In this document: positions 1 through 6,959 of the stretch, one piece after another | Layout: every line of letters starts with the position of its first letter | Position numbering within the stretch: the stretch's first letter is position 1 | Assembly (NCBI GenBank): GCA_963797265.1 | Contig: CAWCOY010000004.1 | Coordinates: 186,001 to 250,000 of the forward strand | Reading direction: 5' to 3' | Source: DASUPK01 sp963797265 | Lineage (GTDB): Bacteria; Actinomycetota; Thermoleophilia; Solirubrobacterales; 70-9 | Length of the DNA stretch: 64,000 nt | The notes under the pieces: model-generated | Seen by the model: the letters and a program-made list of their open reading frames with translations, nothing else | Told to the model about the DNA's origin: nothing | The model's database searches: none | Program-made: the position numbers and the translations under genes

Positions 1-746
1 AAGGGCTCCCGCGCCGTGTGGAAGGTGCGGTAGACCCGGATCACGTCGACCTCTTCCATGCCGAGACCCTCGAACCAGCCCGAGAGCGAGGGCGTGTTCG
101 GCGACTCCATGGGGCCGAAGCAGCCGTAGCAGCCGCGGTCGTAGCTCGGGCAGAGCGCGCCGCAGCCCGCGTGGGTGACCGGCCCAAGGCAGGGCGTGCC
201 ATGGGCGACCATCACGCAGACGTTGCCGGCCCGCTTGCACTCGATGCAAACCGAGTAATTGGGAATCGCCGGCTTGCGCTCGTTGAGGAAGGCGCTGATC
301 ACCTCGAGGAGCTGGTGGCGGTTGACCGGGCAGCCCTGCAGCTCGAAGTCGACGTGGACGTTCGCCGAGATCGGCGTCGAGGTCTCGAGCGTGGAGATGT
401 ACTCAGGCGAGGCGTACACGATCGACATGAAGTCGTCGACGTCGGCGAAGTTCCGCAGCGCCTGGATGCCCCCGGAGGTTGCGCAGGCGCCGATCGTCAC
501 CAGCCGCCGCGACTTCGCCCGCACCTCCTTGATCCGCTCGGCATCGTGCGGTGTGGTGATCGAACCCTCCACCAGGGAGAGGTCATACGGGCCCTCGACC
601 TCGCCGCGGGTCGCCTCGAGGAAGTAGGCGACCTCGATCTGATCGGGTAGCGAGACCAGTTCGCGCTCGAAGTCGAGCAGGGAGAGCTGGCAGCCGTCGC
701 AGGAGGCGAACTTCCACACCGCCAGCTTGGGGCGCTCGTCGCTCAC
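1..746 (-). CDS. hyhS: [NiFe] hydrogenase small subunit, group 3b-like (partial, runs off left edge)
   Basis: Electron-transfer small subunit of a cytoplasmic NAD(P)-linked [NiFe] hydrogenase (sulfhydrogenase type). It would carry Fe-S clusters from the NiFe large subunit towards the flavin subunit. Reading from GTG at 746 the product begins SDERPKLAVWKFASCDGCQL; the CDGC pair near residues 16-19 is the proximal-cluster motif. Further Cys groups follow: GACATSGG, QGCPVNRHQL and a C-terminal Cys-rich stretch (CIECKRAGNVC, then CGALCPSYDRGCYGC). There is no Tat signal, as expected for group 3. GTG overlaps the TGA of the upstream gamma gene (GTGA), so the two are coupled. The frame is open to position 1, and the large subunit should lie beyond the window. 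Confidence 0.88.
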   Translation of the reverse strand, partial: MSDERPKLAVWKFASCDGCQLSLLDFERELVSLPDQIEVAYFLEATRGEVEGPYDLSLVEGSITTPHDAERIKEVRAKSRRLVTIGACATSGGIQALRNFADVDDFMSIVYASPEYISTLETSTPISANVHVDFELQGCPVNRHQLLEVISAFLNERKPAIPNYSVCIECKRAGNVCVMVAHGTPCLGPVTHAGCGALCPSYDRGCYGCFGPMESPNTPSLSGWFEGLGMEEVDVIRVYRTFHTAREP

Positions 747-1570
747 AGCTCCCGCACCCCGAGCAGCGTCCCGATCCGCCCGACCGGGAAGACCGGCCCG
801 TCCTTGCAGACGAAGCGGTGCGCGAGCTGGCAGTGGCCGCAGTGGCCGATCGCGCACTTCATGTTGCGCTCCAGGGAGACGTAGATCGACTCCAGCGGCA
901 CGCCGCGATCCTGGAGTGCCTGAGACACAAAGCGCATCATCACCTCGGGCCCGCACATCATCGCCGTGGTTCGCGAGGCTTCGAAGGCAGCATCCGGGAT
1001 CAGCGTGGTGACGAGGCCGACGCGGCCCCCGTAGGAGGAGGGCGCAGTGTCGACCGAGGTGGCGACGCTGACCCCGCTCTCGCGCCAGGCCTGGAGCTCG
1101 TCGGCGTAGAGCATTTCGTCGGGATTGCGTGCCCCGTAGAGCACGGAGACCTTCCGGTAGGAGTTGCGCCGCTCCACCAGGTGCTTGATCGCGAGCCGCA
1201 GGGGGGCGATCCCGATGCCGCCGGCAATCACAACGACGTCGCCGCCCTCGGCTTCCGGCAGCGGCCAGCCGTTGCCGAACGGGCCCCGCAGCCCGAGCTG
1301 GTCGCCCGGCTTGGCGGCGCAAATCGCCCGGGTGGCGGCACCGACCGCCCGCACCGTGTGGCCGACGCGGCCGCCCGCCTCGCCGCCGCCGCTCACCGAG
1401 ATTGGGACCTCGCCCACGCCGAAGGCGTAGAGCATCGAGAATTGGCCAGGGCCGAAGGCGGCGAGGCCGCCGCCGTTCGCCGGCTCGAGCTCGAGGGTCC
1501 AGGTGTCGGCCAGGTCCTTGCGCTTGTCGGCGACGACGTAGGAGACGGGCAGCATCGCGTCCGCAGGCAT
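743..1570 (-). CDS. hyhG: Hydrogenase gamma subunit, FAD/NAD(P)-binding with [2Fe-2S] (HyhG/HydG)
   Basis: Diaphorase subunit of about 275 residues that passes electrons between the hydrogenase and NAD(P)H. The N-terminal half is a ferredoxin-reductase-type FAD barrel (GPGQFSMLYAFGVGEVPIS, then GLRGPFGNGWP). It is followed by a nucleotide-binding domain (VVVIAGGIGIAPLR; MCGPEVMMRF). The C-terminal segment ERNMKCAIGHCGHC has the Cys spacing of the [2Fe-2S] site of PyrK/HydG proteins. The ATG at 1568-1570 overlaps the stop of the cyclic-nucleotide-binding gene (ATGA), and its own stop overlaps the small-subunit GTG. The subunit is assigned from family knowledge; which of NAD or NADP is used cannot be read from the sequence. 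Confidence 0.88.
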   Translation of the reverse strand: MPADAMLPVSYVVADKRKDLADTWTLELEPANGGGLAAFGPGQFSMLYAFGVGEVPISVSGGGEAGGRVGHTVRAVGAATRAICAAKPGDQLGLRGPFGNGWPLPEAEGGDVVVIAGGIGIAPLRLAIKHLVERRNSYRKVSVLYGARNPDEMLYADELQAWRESGVSVATSVDTAPSSYGGRVGLVTTLIPDAAFEASRTTAMMCGPEVMMRFVSQALQDRGVPLESIYVSLERNMKCAIGHCGHCQLAHRFVCKDGPVFPVGRIGTLLGVREL

Positions 1571-2034
1571 CAGCCCCCAACTCCGCCGTAGACGTCGAGC
1601 ATCCGCACCCGGGTCGCCTGGAGACGCTCGACGATCACGGGGATGAAGCGGCGCATCAGCTCATAGCCGAGCACGGGGTCCTCGTCGGCCTTGCCGCGCA
1701 GGCAGGCGGCGTCGAAGGCGACCACGTGGACCGAGCCGACCGCGCGCGCGTCGAGGTGAACGCGAAACGGCGCCACGAGCCAGGACCAGCCGACCAGGTC
1801 GCCGTCCTCCACCGTCTCCAGCGTCACCGCGCCGCGCTCGGGCACGAAGATCTCGAGCGCGACCCGGCCGAGCCGGACGACATAGAAGCGATTCGCCGCA
1901 TCGCCCTCGCGCATCAGGTAGCCGCCGTCGGCGAAGGTCTCGTTCTGAGCGCAGCCCGCGATTAACTGGAGGTGCTCCTGCGACATCCCGTTGAACGGCT
2001 TCGCCTCGGCGAGCAGCTGCTCAATGGTCTGCAC
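1570..2034 (-). CDS. Cyclic-nucleotide-binding (Crp/cNMP-type) domain protein inside the hydrogenase operon
   Basis: A stand-alone cNMP-binding beta-barrel of 154 residues with no DNA-binding helix-turn-helix after it. The start is GTG at 2034 (VQTIEQLLAEAKPFNGM), preceded by AGGGGGATCA. The longer in-frame extension upstream would lie inside the beta-subunit gene and is unlikely to be translated. Visible features are AEAKPFNGMSQEHLQLIAGC at the N terminus, MREGDAANRFYVVRLGRVAL in the barrel, and VEDGDLVGWSWL. The canonical phosphate-binding cassette (GE...RSA) is replaced by GDLVGWSWLVAP, so ligand binding is uncertain. The gene overlaps both neighbours by a few bases, so it should be co-translated with the hydrogenase. 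Role not known: a regulatory or assembly subunit is an inference. Confidence 0.8.
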   Translation of the reverse strand: MQTIEQLLAEAKPFNGMSQEHLQLIAGCAQNETFADGGYLMREGDAANRFYVVRLGRVALEIFVPERGAVTLETVEDGDLVGWSWLVAPFRVHLDARAVGSVHVVAFDAACLRGKADEDPVLGYELMRRFIPVIVERLQATRVRMLDVYGGVGG

Positions 2035-3187
2035 TGATCCCCCTTCCCTCGCCAGCCTCGTCACCGAGGTCGGTGGCGCGGATCGCGGCGGCCTCCTCGG
2101 TGATGTCGATCGCGACCGGGCACCAGGTGATGCAGCGTCCACAGCCGACGCAGCCTGAGGTGCCGAACTGGTCGATCCAGGTAGCGAGCTTGTGGGTCAT
2201 CCACTGGCGGTAGCGGGAGGGCGGTGAGTTGCGGACGCTGCCGCCGTGGATATAGGAATGGTCGAGCGTGAAGCAGGAGTCCCAGCGCCGCGTCCGCTCG
2301 GCTTCCTCACCGGCCAGGTCGCTCGTGTCCTCAACCGTGTGGCAGAAGCAGGTCGGGCAGACCAGCGTGCAGTTGCCGCAGGTGAGGCAGCGCTCGGAGA
2401 CCTCGTCCCAGCGGGGGTGCTCCATGTTGCGGTAGAGCAGCTCCTTGATCCCGTCCGTGTCGAGCTCGCGACCCATCTGCGAGGCGCATCCCTCCGAGAC
2501 CGCCGCCGCGGCCGCCCGGTCCGACTCCACCGCCTCGGCGGCGCCGAGCTCGGCCAGCACTTCTTCCCCCCTCTCTGAGCCGGTCTCGACCAGGAAGCGG
2601 TGCTCGCCTTCGAGCAGCTCCGTCAGCGCCAGGTCGTAGCCCGACTCGGCCCGTGGGCCGGTCTCCATCGAGACGCAGAAGCAGGTGTTGCCGGCCTTCG
2701 AGCAGTTGACCGCGACGATGAAGGCGTCGCGGCGGCGGGCCTCATAGTCGGCGTCGGTGTATGAGTCGCCGATGAAGACCTTGTCCTGGACCCCGATCGC
2801 CGCCAGGTCGCAGGACCGGACTCCGATGAAGGCGTAGCGCGGCCGTTTCTCGGCCTGCTCCTCATAGGAGATCCCGCCGTCCTGCGCGCGCTTCGCCTTC
2901 CAGAGCGTCAGGTTCGGCGGGAAGAGGTGGTGCTTCCAGGAGTTCGGCCCGTTGTTGAAGCCGAACAGGGCACCGTCGTCGCGCTCGTGCAGACGGTAGG
3001 TCCCGCCCTCCTGCTCGTCGGTGATCCCCTCCGGGAAGTCGGAGGAGGAGGAGACCCCCTCGTAGAGGATCGCCCCGTCGCGGACCCTCGGCCCGATCAC
3101 CGTGTAGCCGCGATCGGCCAGCAGGGCGATCAGCTCATCGAGCCCTGAACTGGTGATCACGGACGCGTCCGGCATCGTGCCCGTCAA
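2021..3187 (-). CDS. hyhB: Hydrogenase beta subunit, 4Fe-4S dicluster protein (HyhB)
   Basis: Iron-sulfur subunit of the soluble hydrogenase, 388 residues, linking the small and gamma subunits. Two C-terminal ferredoxin motifs are visible: CLTCGNCTLVCP near residue 268 and CVGCGRCITWCP near residue 346. Between the motifs lies WDSCFTLDHSYIHGG, typical of the HydB/anaerobic sulfite reductase A family. The N-terminal two thirds carry CDLAAIGVQDKVF and a CFCVSMETGP segment, also family-like. It is the first gene of the minus-strand operon; its stop (2021-2023) lies 11 bases inside the next gene. About 80 bases separate it from the divergent CBS gene, so the operon promoter should lie in 3188-3267. 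Confidence 0.88.
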   Translation of the reverse strand: MTGTMPDASVITSSGLDELIALLADRGYTVIGPRVRDGAILYEGVSSSSDFPEGITDEQEGGTYRLHERDDGALFGFNNGPNSWKHHLFPPNLTLWKAKRAQDGGISYEEQAEKRPRYAFIGVRSCDLAAIGVQDKVFIGDSYTDADYEARRRDAFIVAVNCSKAGNTCFCVSMETGPRAESGYDLALTELLEGEHRFLVETGSERGEEVLAELGAAEAVESDRAAAAAVSEGCASQMGRELDTDGIKELLYRNMEHPRWDEVSERCLTCGNCTLVCPTCFCHTVEDTSDLAGEEAERTRRWDSCFTLDHSYIHGGSVRNSPPSRYRQWMTHKLATWIDQFGTSGCVGCGRCITWCPVAIDITEEAAAIRATDLGDEAGEGRGISADH

Positions 3188-3267
3188 GACTATGGGTCCG
3201 CGAAGGTAATAAGGGATCCGTGTCGAGCACGGAGCTCAGGCTCGCCCGGAGTAAATAGGGTTGAACC

Positions 3268-3687
3268 ATGGAGCGAAGCTATTTCGGCCCGGCCTTCAAG
3301 GATGCACAGGTCCACCACGTCATGCGGGTTGGGATCGTCACGTGCCGGCCGCAGACCAAACTCTCCGACGTCGCGCGGATGATGGTCGGCTACGACGTGC
3401 ACTCCATCGTGGTCGCGGAAGTCGGCGAGGCCAGTCCATGGGGGATCGTGACCAGTCTCGACCTGGCCCGGATACCCGATGAGCTCGATTCGCTCACTGC
3501 CGGCGATGTCGCAAGCACCGACTTGGTCACCATCAAGTCGAATGAGCCCCTCGAGGAAGCCGCGAACCTGATGGCCGAGCACGGGATCTCCCACCTGATC
3601 GCGGTCCAGCCCGACCAGGAGAACCAGCCCGCGGGCATGATCTCCGCCAGGGATCTCACGCTCGCTCTGGCCTACGGCCGCTCCTGA
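3268..3687 (+). CDS. CBS-domain pair protein
   Basis: A small soluble protein of 139 residues made of two CBS repeats (about residues 14-66 and 75-135). The repeats show the usual signature: VMRVGIVTCRPQTKLSDVAR with IVTSLDLARIPDEL, then VASTDLVTIKSNEPLEEAAN with MISARDLTLAL. Such pairs bind adenosyl ligands and sense energy charge, but no effector domain is attached and the ligand is not identifiable here. It is divergent from the hydrogenase operon. Its TGA at 3685-3687 overlaps the probable CTG start of the phosphatase gene downstream, so the two form a coupled pair. Confidence 0.85.
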   Translation: MERSYFGPAFKDAQVHHVMRVGIVTCRPQTKLSDVARMMVGYDVHSIVVAEVGEASPWGIVTSLDLARIPDELDSLTAGDVASTDLVTIKSNEPLEEAANLMAEHGISHLIAVQPDQENQPAGMISARDLTLALAYGRS

Positions 3688-4415
3688 TCGACCTGCACTG
3701 CCACATCCTCCCCGGGGTGGACGACGGGGCACTCGACCTGGCGGATTCACTCGCAATGACTCGGGTCGCGGCCGACGACGGCATCCGGGTGATCGCCGCG
3801 ACGCCGCATATCCGGCACGACCACGACGTCCGAATCTCGCAGCTCCCGACTCTGGTCATCGAGCTCAATGACGCAATAGCCCAGGAAGGGATCCCGGTCG
3901 AGATCGTCACAGGGGGCGAGGTGGCGGAAACCGCTCTCACCGGGCTGGACGACGAGACGCTCGGCTCCGTCTCCCTTGGCGGGCGCGGCTGGGTCCTGCT
4001 CGAGCCCAAGCCAGGCCCTCTCGCGGACAGCCTGATCGACGCCGTCGAGCACCTGCGAGAACGCGGCTTTCGAGCGCTGATCGCCCATCCGGAAAGGCAT
4101 CCGTCGGAAGAGCTTCGGGAGCGCATCGCCGAGCTGATCGAACACGGCGCCCTGATTCAGGCGACCGCTGCTTATCTGGTCGCGGGCCCGGCGCGCGAGG
4201 GGATGCTCTCACTGGCGCGGGACGGGCTGATCCACGTGCTGGGCAGCGACGCCCATTCCTCGCACGGAGGCAGGCCGGCGCGTCTTTCGGAGGGAATTGC
4301 GGCTCTCGAGGAAGTTGAGACGCTCACGCCACATCTTGGTTGGATCGTCACCGAGGCGCCTGCGGCGATCCTGCAGGGAGAATATCCGGAACCCCCATAT
4401 CGGCCCTCCCTTTGA
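3684..4415 (+). CDS. PHP-fold tyrosine-protein phosphatase/phosphoesterase (CpsB/CapC family), probable CTG start
   Basis: Metal-dependent phosphoesterase of the CpsB/CapC type, which dephosphorylates tyrosine kinases of polysaccharide export in Firmicutes. The family normally opens with M-I-D-x-H-C-H-I-L-P-G-x-D-D-G. Here exactly that is encoded from CTG 3684 (IDLHCHILPGVDDG), and no ATG, GTG or TTG lies upstream in frame before the CBS gene. The next standard start, GTG 3717, would remove the HCH metal ligands. Other ligand regions are AATPHIRHDHD, ALIAHPERHPS and LGSDAHSSHGGRP. The product is about 243 residues. The stop overlaps the convergent PfkB gene by 68 bases. The substrate is unknown; no capsule locus is nearby. 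Confidence 0.8.
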   Translation: MIDLHCHILPGVDDGALDLADSLAMTRVAADDGIRVIAATPHIRHDHDVRISQLPTLVIELNDAIAQEGIPVEIVTGGEVAETALTGLDDETLGSVSLGGRGWVLLEPKPGPLADSLIDAVEHLRERGFRALIAHPERHPSEELRERIAELIEHGALIQATAAYLVAGPAREGMLSLARDGLIHVLGSDAHSSHGGRPARLSEGIAALEEVETLTPHLGWIVTEAPAAILQGEYPEPPYRPSL

Positions 4416-5340
4416 GAGGCCGGAGCTCGACCTGCCGGATCAGCTCCTCGACCTCGCGGCGCGATCCGGTGCCCAGCCCGTGGTGGAGGAAATTGACCGC
4501 ACCGGCAGCGGCACCCCAGATCAACGCCTCGGGCAGCTCACGGTCCGAGGCGAGGGCGGCCGCGATCGCACCCATCATCGTGTCGCCGCAACCTTCGCGC
4601 GCGCCCGCCTCGAGCTTGGGCGGAATCAGCTCCCAGGCGTCATCGCCGATCAAGACCAACGCAGGGTCGCCGGCGCGCGTCACGAGCACGCTCTCGGCGC
4701 CCAGCTCGCGGAGCCTCTCCGCCGCGCCGCGGAGCCGCTCCGGCGTATCCACTGGCCCGTTCACTAAGGCGGCCAGCTCCCAGTCGTTCAGCTTGACAAG
4801 GTCGGGCCCGGCGGCCGCAGCCACCTCGATTCTCGGACTCGAGAGGTCGGCGATCACCGAGACGCCGGCCCCGCGCGCGTTCGCGATGAGATCGCTGTAG
4901 ACCTCGAGCGGCAGGGCGTCGCCCGGATAGGGGTTACAGATCGCGAGGACATCGCTCTCCAGAGCCGCCGCCGTGGCGGTGGCGACCAGCTCATCGGCCT
5001 CGTGTCTCGAGGGAGGCTCGACGTAGGCCTGAGCCAACACCTGGCGCTCGCCGGTGCGGCGATCGGTCACGTAGCAGCCCGTGGACGATCCCGATCGGAC
5101 CAGCCGAAGCTCTCCCGGTAGGTCCCGGAGCAACGGCTCGAGCACCGCCCCGGTCTCGCCGCCGAACAAAGAGCAGAGCACGGGCCAGGCGCCAAGCTCG
5201 GCGGCCATCCTGCTTAGCCACACCCCCTGCCCCGCCGGATGGAGGTGCACGTCGTCGCGCCCCGTGCCGCGTCTCTCGATGGTCACGCTCAGCATCGGGC
5301 TCGGCCCGAAAACGGTAATTCGGCCGGCCCGCTCGCTCAT
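4348..5340 (-). CDS. PfkB-family sugar kinase (1-phosphofructokinase-like)
   Basis: A ribokinase-fold kinase of 330 residues. Visible elements: an N-terminal strand ITVFGPSPMLSVTIERR, the substrate-lid region HPAGQGVWLSRMAAELGAWP (the GGxG-type motif reads AGQGVWLSR), LVKLNDWELAALV, and the C-terminal AREGCGDTMMGAIAAALA. The last carries the anion-hole/catalytic G-x-G-D signature; Asp in CGD is the catalytic base. The N-terminal spacing resembles 1-phosphofructokinase and tagatose-6-phosphate kinase more than ribokinase. No PTS genes are visible, so the substrate cannot be fixed. Start ATG at 5340; the DUF779 gene lies just upstream on the same strand with 6 bases between, so they are likely co-transcribed. 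Confidence 0.82.
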   Translation of the reverse strand: MSERAGRITVFGPSPMLSVTIERRGTGRDDVHLHPAGQGVWLSRMAAELGAWPVLCSLFGGETGAVLEPLLRDLPGELRLVRSGSSTGCYVTDRRTGERQVLAQAYVEPPSRHEADELVATATAAALESDVLAICNPYPGDALPLEVYSDLIANARGAGVSVIADLSSPRIEVAAAAGPDLVKLNDWELAALVNGPVDTPERLRGAAERLRELGAESVLVTRAGDPALVLIGDDAWELIPPKLEAGAREGCGDTMMGAIAAALASDRELPEALIWGAAAGAVNFLHHGLGTGSRREVEELIRQVELRPLKGRADMGVPDILPAGSPQAPR

Positions 5341-5346
5341 GTGGAC

Positions 5347-5727
5347 TTACCGCTGCTCGACCGAGAGCTCGTGTGGGCTCTCCACCACGATGCGCATGAC
5401 GAAGTGGACGTCCTCGAGGCCCTCGAGGCCGAGGCCGCCCGCAGCGCCCCGTGCGACGTCGACCACGCAGGTCGGGCGCCCCGAGCTCGCGTAACGCTGG
5501 GCGTTCATGTAGAACGGCGCCCCGGCGATCTCGCCGAGCTTGACGTCGTCATCGCTCGGCAGCAACTCCGCCCGGGTCAGGCAGGTCGCCGCGGCACCGT
5601 CCTCGAGGTCACCGAACTGGAAGAAGGCCATGGGGCCATGCATCTCCGCCAGGCGCTCGGTCAATTCGATGGCTTCGGGAGTGGCTCGGACTCGCCGGAT
5701 CGCGAATCTGGTCATTGGAATCGTCAT
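5347..5727 (-). CDS. DUF779 family protein with altered Cys motif
   Basis: A small protein of 126 residues matching the DUF779 family often found beside aldehyde dehydrogenases. Conserved blocks are visible: MAFFQFGDLEDGAAATCL, LGEIAGAPFYMNAQRY, and VVDVARGAAGGLGLEGLEDV. In most members the first block reads F-Q-S-G-G-C-C-D-G; here it is FQFGDLEDG, so both cysteines are missing. That suggests a divergent subfamily or loss of a metal/thiol site. No aldehyde dehydrogenase is nearby; the downstream neighbour is the PfkB kinase. Function of the family is not established. Confidence 0.72.
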   Translation of the reverse strand: MTIPMTRFAIRRVRATPEAIELTERLAEMHGPMAFFQFGDLEDGAAATCLTRAELLPSDDDVKLGEIAGAPFYMNAQRYASSGRPTCVVDVARGAAGGLGLEGLEDVHFVMRIVVESPHELSVEQR

Positions 5728-5876
5728 CCGTATCCGTCTCGTTTCGCGTTGAGTCCGTGAAGCAAATCAGCCGGCAGCCGGTGATTTATCGGTGCTCACC
5801 ACTGATGTCGGGGCCCGAGCCTCGGTTGACACTGGCTCTACAGCTATGCAGAAACCAAGAAAACGGAGGAAGTCTG

Positions 5877-6242
5877 ATGGCAACTCAAACGACTGACGAG
5901 CAGCGCGAGGTCAGCGCCGCCCAGCATCTCGAAGACGCGCTCGACGATCTGAATCAGGCGCGGCAGAGCGCCCAGGAGGACCTTCGCTCGCGGATTGACT
6001 CCGCGATCGGCCGAGCCCGTGATGCCCTCGACGATCTCAGATCCGACACCGAGGAGCGCGCCGAGAGCCTACGCACGCGCGCCGAGGAGCAGGCCAAGGA
6101 CTGGCAGCGGATGCTGGAGGACGCGACCGAGGACGTCAGGCGCGACCTCGGAGTCCGAGCCGTCCGAGCGCAGCGTACCGAGGACGCGCTGGACGCCATG
6201 GCCGACGAGATCAAGGGTCACAAGAAGGAAGTCGCGGCCTGA
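5877..6242 (+). CDS. Small coiled-coil/amphipathic helical protein
   Basis: Product of 121 residues from ATG 5877, which has a strong ribosome site (GGAGGAAG at 5866-5873). The sequence is almost entirely Ala, Arg, Glu, Asp, Gln and Leu in heptad spacing (AQHLEDALDDLNQARQSAQE, then SDTEERAESLRTRAEEQAKD), without Cys, Pro or a signal peptide. It looks like a long helical, apolipoprotein- or stress-type protein. A TTGACA at 5826-5831 upstream may be part of its promoter, but no well-spaced -10 box follows. A response-regulator gene starts 35 bases downstream, so they could be one unit. Function unknown. Confidence 0.7.
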   Translation: MATQTTDEQREVSAAQHLEDALDDLNQARQSAQEDLRSRIDSAIGRARDALDDLRSDTEERAESLRTRAEEQAKDWQRMLEDATEDVRRDLGVRAVRAQRTEDALDAMADEIKGHKKEVAA

Positions 6243-6277
6243 CCGATTCAAGGCACCACGGAATCGAGGCGAATACC

Positions 6278-6955
6278 GTGCCGGCTGACAGCTTGATGAC
6301 CGCTGAGCAGAACGCACCAAGCGACGCCGGCACGATCACGATCATCCTCGCGGACGATCACGAGATCGTCCGCGACGGCCTGCGCCGGATCGTGGAGGCC
6401 GAGGGCGACATGGAGGTCGTTGCTGAAGCAGGTGACGCCGACACCGCCCGGCGTCGCACCTCGGGCCTCAAGCCGACCGTGCTGGTCCTGGACCTGAACA
6501 TGCCCGGCGAGCCGAGCCTCGCCTCGATCCCGGCGATCCGAGAGGGATCGCCCGCCACGGTGGTCGTCGTGCTGACGATGCAGGACGACCCCGCCTTCGC
6601 ACGCGAGGCCTTTCGGCTTGGAGCAAAGGCCTTCGTCGTTAAGCATGCTGCCGGCTCGGAGCTCGTTGACGCGATCCGGGCGGGGGCGCGCGGTGAGACG
6701 TACATCAATCCGGTCCTGGGGGCCCGCCTGGCCGCGGAGCCGGAGGGGCCGCCCGGCGGGCTCACCCCCCGCGAGATCGAGGTCCTTCGCCTGGTCGCGG
6801 CGGGGCACACCAACCCCGAGATCGCGGAGCAGCTGGTGATCAGCATTCGCACCGTCGAGACACACCGTGCTGCAATCCACCGCAAGCTCAACACCACCAC
6901 TCGCGCCGAGGCCGTCGCATTCGCTCGCGAGCACGGCCTGCTCGAGGACCAGTAG
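6278..6955 (+). CDS. NarL/FixJ-family response regulator (REC + LuxR HTH)
   Basis: Two-component transcription factor of 225 residues. The receiver domain (about 15-130) shows ILADDHEIVRDGLRR with the acidic pocket, LDLNMPGEPS with the phospho-acceptor Asp, and AKAFVVKHAAG with the conserved Lys. The LuxR-type HTH (about 160-222) reads LTPREIEVLRLVAAGHTNPE and ISIRTVETHRAAIHRKLN. GTG 6278 has a GAGGCGA ribosome site; an internal ATG at 6296 is an alternative. It ends 4 bases before the convergent histidine kinase gene, which is its most likely partner. Confidence 0.9.
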   Translation: MPADSLMTAEQNAPSDAGTITIILADDHEIVRDGLRRIVEAEGDMEVVAEAGDADTARRRTSGLKPTVLVLDLNMPGEPSLASIPAIREGSPATVVVVLTMQDDPAFAREAFRLGAKAFVVKHAAGSELVDAIRAGARGETYINPVLGARLAAEPEGPPGGLTPREIEVLRLVAAGHTNPEIAEQLVISIRTVETHRAAIHRKLNTTTRAEAVAFAREHGLLEDQ

Positions 6956-6959
6956 TCGT

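Noticed and set aside
5821..5876. Full sigma-70 promoter upstream of the coiled-coil gene
   Set aside because: TTGACA is good, but the only -10-like hexamer (TATGCA) is 13 bases away, too close.
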